A DNA stretch of 8,588 bases, taken from contig VBGS01000128.1 of NCBI GenBank assembly GCA_005889445.1, forward strand, positions 1 to 8,588. Reading direction: 5' to 3'. This document shows positions 5,390-8,588 of this stretch, one piece after another. The stretch comes from Chloroflexota bacterium. GTDB lineage: Bacteria; Chloroflexota; Limnocylindria; P2-11E. The notes under the pieces are model-generated. The model did not search any database. It was not told the origin of the DNA and was given only the letters and a program-made list of their open reading frames with translations. Numbering within the stretch: position 1 is the first letter of the stretch; the number at the start of each line of letters is the position of its first letter. The position numbers and the translations under genes are program-made.

Positions 5390-7159
5390 TCAACCTTTCG
5401 ACACGAAGCGGGCAAACCGTGCGCGGGCGTCGGCGGCGGTCCGCTCCGCGAGCGCGGCGGCCGCGGCATCCCTCAGCTCGTCGAGGGTGACGCCGCGGAT
5501 CGCCCGCCGGACAGCCGGGATGCTCGACGGGACCATGCTCAGTAAACGCACGCCGAGACCGACGAGCGCCAACGCCGCGTCCGGATCGGCCGCCATTTCC
5601 CCGCACACCGAGAGCGGAACACCCGCGCGGGCAGTGGCCTGCACCGCGGTGTAGATCAAATGAAGGAGCGCAGGATGGAGCGGGTCGCGGTATCGGTCGA
5701 GGTTCGCGTTCCCCCGGTCGGCCGCGAGCGTGTACTGGAGCAGGTCGTTCGTGCCGAGGCTCGCGAAGGCGATGTCGCCGAGATAGGTGTCCGCAATGAG
5801 GACCGCTGAAGGAATCTCGATCATCACGCCGAGCTCGACCTCTCCGAACGCGCGGCGCTCGTCCCGCAGCTGCTGTTTGGCGCGCCCCGCCAGGTCGAGC
5901 ATGATCGCGACGTCCGCCGCATCCGCGACCATCGGCGCCATCACCTTGACCGGACCGACGGCCGCCGCGCGATAGCACGCGCGAAGCTGCGTGATGAAGA
6001 CCTCCGGTCGGTCCTGCGCAAGATGCAGCGCCCGAACGCCGAGGAAGGGGTTTGCTTCGTTCGGGATCTGCAGGTACGGGATGGGCTTGTCCCCGCCGAC
6101 GTCCAGAAGGCGGATCGTCACCGGCCGCGGCGCGAACGCCGACACGACTGCCGAATACGCCGCGAGCTGCTCATCCTCGGACGGCGGCGTCGCGCGCTCG
6201 AGGAACAGGAATTCGGTCCGGAACAGGCCGACGCCCTGGGCGCCGATCGCGATCGCGGGCTCGCTCTCGCTCGGACCGCCGACATTCGCGAGGAGCGTGA
6301 CCACGGTCCCGTCGCGTGTCGTCGCTGTGAGTGCGGCGTCCGCCTCGTCGCGCGCTCGATCGCTGCGGACCTCGGACTCGCGCCGCGCGAGCGCCGCGAG
6401 ATCTGACGCGTCCGGATCGACCACGACCGCGCCGCTCGATCCGTCGATGGTGATCTCGACCGCGGCGCCAGCCTCGTTCACCGCCGCGAGCAGCCCGGTG
6501 ACCCCGACGACGGCGGGGATCCGGTACGCGCGCGCGAGGATCGCCGCGTGAGAGGTGGCCGATGATTCCTCGAGGGCGATCCCGAGGAGCTTGTCTCGGG
6601 GCAGGGTGGCCGTCACCGATGGGGGCAGGTCGCGCGCGATCACGATGACCGGCTCGGCAAGCGTCGCGGATCCCGATCCGGAGAGGCGACGCGCGATGTT
6701 GTCCGCGACGTCGAGGATGTCCTCGGCGCGTCCGCGCAGCAGCTCGTCCTGGAGCTCCTTCAGCTCGTCCGCCACGCGGCGGGCCGCGCCGAGGATCGCG
6801 TCGGCCGCCGACGCGCCGTCACGGCGGATTCGTTCGCTCGCGTCGTCGAGCAGCTCGGGATCGTCTGCGATCGCGGCGTGCGCCGAGAAGATCTCGGCTT
6901 CGGCCTCGTGTCCGCCGCGCCTGATCTGCTCGCCGAGCGCCAGCGACGCGCTCGCCGCCGCGGCCGCCGCCACGCGCAGGCGCTCGACCTCGGCCTCTTC
7001 GTCGCCAGTTTTCGCGCGCGCCCGTCCGGCGACTTCAAGACGCTCGATGCGGAACCAGCGGCCGCGTGCGACGCCGACCGACGCGGGTCGGCCTCGGAGG
7101 CGCCGCGGGTGCGCGGCGTCGCCGACCGCGCTGTCCGGCGTGACCCTGGGGATGCTCAG
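5390..7159 (-). CDS. ptsI: PTS enzyme I (phosphoenolpyruvate-protein phosphotransferase)
   Basis: Enzyme I takes phosphate from phosphoenolpyruvate onto a histidine and passes it to HPr, starting the sugar phosphotransferase cascade in the cytoplasm. From the CTG at 7159 the protein has 589 residues, near the usual 570-580. It has the N-terminal RPASVGVARG strand (24-33), a helical HPr-binding part (about 50-160), the phosphorylated His204 in SSATSHAAILAR, and then the barrel domain. The barrel has R314 (GLFRTEFLF), R350, DVGGDKPIPYL (353-363), NPFLGVRAL (370-378), MIEIPSA with E448, GTNDLLQYTLAADRGN (469-484) and C519 in SVCGEM. All expected catalytic residues are present, but the loop before His204 has SS in place of the usual GG. 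No ATG, GTG or TTG lies between the kinase stop and the conserved N-terminus. The CTG overlaps the kinase TGA by four bases, as at the other junctions. An in-frame GTG near 7256 is a less likely start inside the kinase gene. Confidence 0.95.
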   Translation of the reverse strand: MSIPRVTPDSAVGDAAHPRRLRGRPASVGVARGRWFRIERLEVAGRARAKTGDEEAEVERLRVAAAAAASASLALGEQIRRGGHEAEAEIFSAHAAIADDPELLDDASERIRRDGASAADAILGAARRVADELKELQDELLRGRAEDILDVADNIARRLSGSGSATLAEPVIVIARDLPPSVTATLPRDKLLGIALEESSATSHAAILARAYRIPAVVGVTGLLAAVNEAGAAVEITIDGSSGAVVVDPDASDLAALARRESEVRSDRARDEADAALTATTRDGTVVTLLANVGGPSESEPAIAIGAQGVGLFRTEFLFLERATPPSEDEQLAAYSAVVSAFAPRPVTIRLLDVGGDKPIPYLQIPNEANPFLGVRALHLAQDRPEVFITQLRACYRAAAVGPVKVMAPMVADAADVAIMLDLAGRAKQQLRDERRAFGEVELGVMIEIPSAVLIADTYLGDIAFASLGTNDLLQYTLAADRGNANLDRYRDPLHPALLHLIYTAVQATARAGVPLSVCGEMAADPDAALALVGLGVRLLSMVPSSIPAVRRAIRGVTLDELRDAAAAALAERTAADARARFARFVSKG

Positions 7160-8100
7160 GTCCGTGCCGCCACGAGCTGGCCGCGAAGGCGCCGCGATCG
7201 ATCCACCTCGCGGTGCACCTGCACGGCCGAGCGGTCGGCCTCGGTCACGTCCTTCATCCACGTTCCGCTCGAGGCGATCGCGGCGACGGACCACGCGACC
7301 GCCGTCGCCACGGCGTCCGCGCCGCCTCCCGCGGCCAGGTAGCCGGCGAGCAGCGCGTCGCCCGCGCCGACGGTGTTGACCACCCGGGGCACCGTCGCTT
7401 CGGCGTGGACGGAATGCGAGCGATCGACGTACAACGCGCCGTCGGCACCGAGGCTGACGAGCACGGCGCGCACGCCTCGTGAGACCAGCGTTCCCGCCGC
7501 CGAGACGACCTCGCCCAGCGTTTGCAGTCGCGCGTCGAGAAGCTCCTCGAGCTCGGCGAGGTTCGGCTTGATGAGATCGGGGCAGGACGATATGCACGCG
7601 CGGAGCGCCCCACCGCTCGTGTCGACCGCGACGCGCCGGGCCGGCGATGCGCCGCGTGCGAGGCTCGCATAGAAGGAGGTGGGCGCGCCGGGCGGAAGAG
7701 AGCCGCATCCGACGACCCAGTCCGCGTCGATCGCCGCGACGCTCGTCAGGAGCGCCTCGACGTCGCCGTCGTCGACCGCCGGACCTGGCTCGTTGAGCTT
7801 GGTGACCGTGCCGTCCGCTTCGAGGACGGTCAGGTTCGTGCGGATCGATCCGCGCGTCGGGACCGGAGCCGTTGGCACCGCGTCCCCGAGGAGGGTGAGG
7901 TAGACCGATGCGGAGTCCGCGGCCAGCGGCAGCACGGCGATCGTGTCGACGGCATGGCGATGGAGCGCCCGCGACACGTTGAGGCCCTTGCCGGCGGCTT
8001 CGGACACTGGCGCGGACGTTCGGTTGAGCTCTCCACGTTCCAACCGAGCGACGCGTACGGTGCGATCGATGCTCGGATTCGGTGTGACCGTGACGATCAT
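7156..8100 (-). CDS. fruK: 1-phosphofructokinase (PfkB family)
   Basis: This protein has 314 residues, the normal length for FruK, which phosphorylates fructose 1-phosphate to fructose 1,6-bisphosphate with ATP after PTS uptake of fructose. It begins with the typical MIVTVTPNPSIDRT, followed by AAGKGLNVSRAL (35-46), TKLNEPGP (100-107), GSLPPG (133-138), KPNLAELEELL (178-188), and the PfkB signature NTVGAGDALLAGYL (242-255), whose D248 is the catalytic base. The ATG at 8100 overlaps the stop of the upstream dehydrogenase (ATGA), and the TGA overlaps the probable CTG start of enzyme I. Tagatose-6-phosphate kinase (LacC) shares all these motifs and cannot be ruled out by sequence alone. Enzyme I next door favours FruK or another PTS-derived ketose 1-phosphate as substrate. 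The fructose enzyme II and a FruR/DeoR regulator are not in the window. Confidence 0.9.
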   Translation of the reverse strand: MIVTVTPNPSIDRTVRVARLERGELNRTSAPVSEAAGKGLNVSRALHRHAVDTIAVLPLAADSASVYLTLLGDAVPTAPVPTRGSIRTNLTVLEADGTVTKLNEPGPAVDDGDVEALLTSVAAIDADWVVGCGSLPPGAPTSFYASLARGASPARRVAVDTSGGALRACISSCPDLIKPNLAELEELLDARLQTLGEVVSAAGTLVSRGVRAVLVSLGADGALYVDRSHSVHAEATVPRVVNTVGAGDALLAGYLAAGGGADAVATAVAWSVAAIASSGTWMKDVTEADRSAVQVHREVDRSRRLRGQLVAART

Positions 8101-8588
8101 TCGTCCATCGCGGGTCGCCAGTGCCGCGCGAAGAGAACGGCTTCGGCCTCCGACGTCCAGACCCCGCCGTCGCCGAGCGCCCTCGCGAATTCGGGGTCGT
8201 CGCTGGCGAGGTCTTCGAGGGAGCTGAGCGGAAGGTCTCGCAGCTGCGGGAAGATGACGATCTTCCCCGCGTAGCGGCCTTCGACGAGAGCGCGCAGGCC
8301 CTCGGCGGCAGCGTCGATGCCCCCGACCGCGGCGACCGCACGTCCCGGTGAGAGCTGTCCCGCGTGCGTCTTCTCGATCACCAGCTCCTGGTCGCTGATG
8401 CGCGAGCCGGACGTCCCCGTGTACTGCGCGCTGTGCAGGAACACCGGCGACAGATCGAGCGGCGCGTACGTGCCGACGGGAACGCCGGCGAAGACCACGA
8501 GCATCCCATCGGGCGAGAGCAGCGCCGCGCCATCGGCGATCGGCCGTGGTCCCGGCGCGGTGACGATCACGTCATCGGCCCCGCGCCC
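8097..8588 (-). CDS. Medium-chain zinc-type alcohol/polyol dehydrogenase, C-terminal part, 5' end outside window
   Basis: The frame is open to the right-hand window edge, so only the last 163 residues are seen; the zinc ligands and most of the NAD(P) fold lie outside. The visible part starts at GADDVIVTAPGP (end of the nucleotide-binding fold), continues with LLSPDGMLVVFAGVPVGTYAPLDL, a YTGTSGS strand-turn, and IDAAAEGLRALVEGRYAGKIVIFP. This is the usual closing pattern of sorbitol or threonine-dehydrogenase-like enzymes. About 45 more residues follow the KIVIFP strand (LRDLPLSSLEDL and onward), where many family members stop. I recall similar tails in L-sorbose-1-phosphate reductase-like and other PTS-linked dehydrogenases. 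That, with the ATGA overlap into the 1-phosphofructokinase gene, suggests a sugar- or polyol-phosphate substrate; this is inference. The GTG at 8570 is not the true start. Confidence 0.85.
   Translation of the reverse strand, partial: GRGADDVIVTAPGPRPIADGAALLSPDGMLVVFAGVPVGTYAPLDLSPVFLHSAQYTGTSGSRISDQELVIEKTHAGQLSPGRAVAAVGGIDAAAEGLRALVEGRYAGKIVIFPQLRDLPLSSLEDLASDDPEFARALGDGGVWTSEAEAVLFARHWRPAMDE

Noticed and set aside
5375..5393. TTGACC on the minus strand as a -35 box
   Set aside because: It overlaps the enzyme I stop codon, and 17 bases downstream there is only GCGGCG, not a -10 box.
7522..8274. Plus-strand open frame of 250 codons opposite the kinase and dehydrogenase
   Set aside because: Its composition is typical of an antisense shadow, and the minus-strand genes have intact family motifs throughout.
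7160..8341. In-frame extension of enzyme I through the kinase gene (a 983-residue fusion)
   Set aside because: The extra 394 residues are Arg/Gly-rich out-of-frame sequence over a clearly coding kinase. Family homology begins only after 7159.

Overview
The window is GC-rich, tightly packed bacterial chromosomal DNA with ordinary metabolic genes. There are six genes (the first and last are cut by the window edges), no RNA genes, no mobile elements and no CRISPR. The very high third-position GC, GTG starts and four-base gene overlaps fit a high-GC phylum such as Chloroflexota or Actinomycetota. Nothing here settles which, and the lineage call is an inference.

Left half (about 1-4396, plus strand): a fatty-acid beta-oxidation operon. 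The 3' half of a FadI/HADHB-type thiolase (2-634) is followed by a 708-residue FadJ/HADHA-type enoyl-CoA hydratase/3-hydroxyacyl-CoA dehydrogenase (631-2757), then by an acyl-CoA dehydrogenase (2754-4259). Each junction overlaps by four bases (GTGA). Together they supply all four steps of a beta-oxidation turn: dehydrogenation, hydration, second oxidation and thiolysis. The dehydrogenase appears to carry a one-base deletion near 4199-4223. The codon-position pattern of A/T bases changes phase there, and the displaced tail runs to a stop at 4396, only four bases from the stop of the convergent gene.

Right half (8588 down to 4401, minus strand): a sugar-phosphate/PTS operon followed by a hydrolase. 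Reading right to left: the C-terminal part of a medium-chain zinc-type dehydrogenase (8588-8097), a PfkB-family 1-phosphofructokinase (8100-7156), PTS enzyme I (7159-5390), a 92-base gap, and an alpha/beta hydrolase (5297-4401). The dehydrogenase and kinase overlap by ATGA. The kinase and enzyme I probably overlap by CTGA, with CTG as the enzyme I start. HPr and the sugar-specific enzyme II are not in the window and would be expected further right if they are in this operon.

The only real non-coding stretch is 5298-5389. It holds a sequence that fits the sigma-54 -24/-12 consensus closely, inside a small palindrome and just upstream of the hydrolase. No undescribed defence, mobile or regulatory system is evident. 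The points most worth checking are the frameshift, the CTG start, the sigma-54-like site, and a changed active-site loop in enzyme I.
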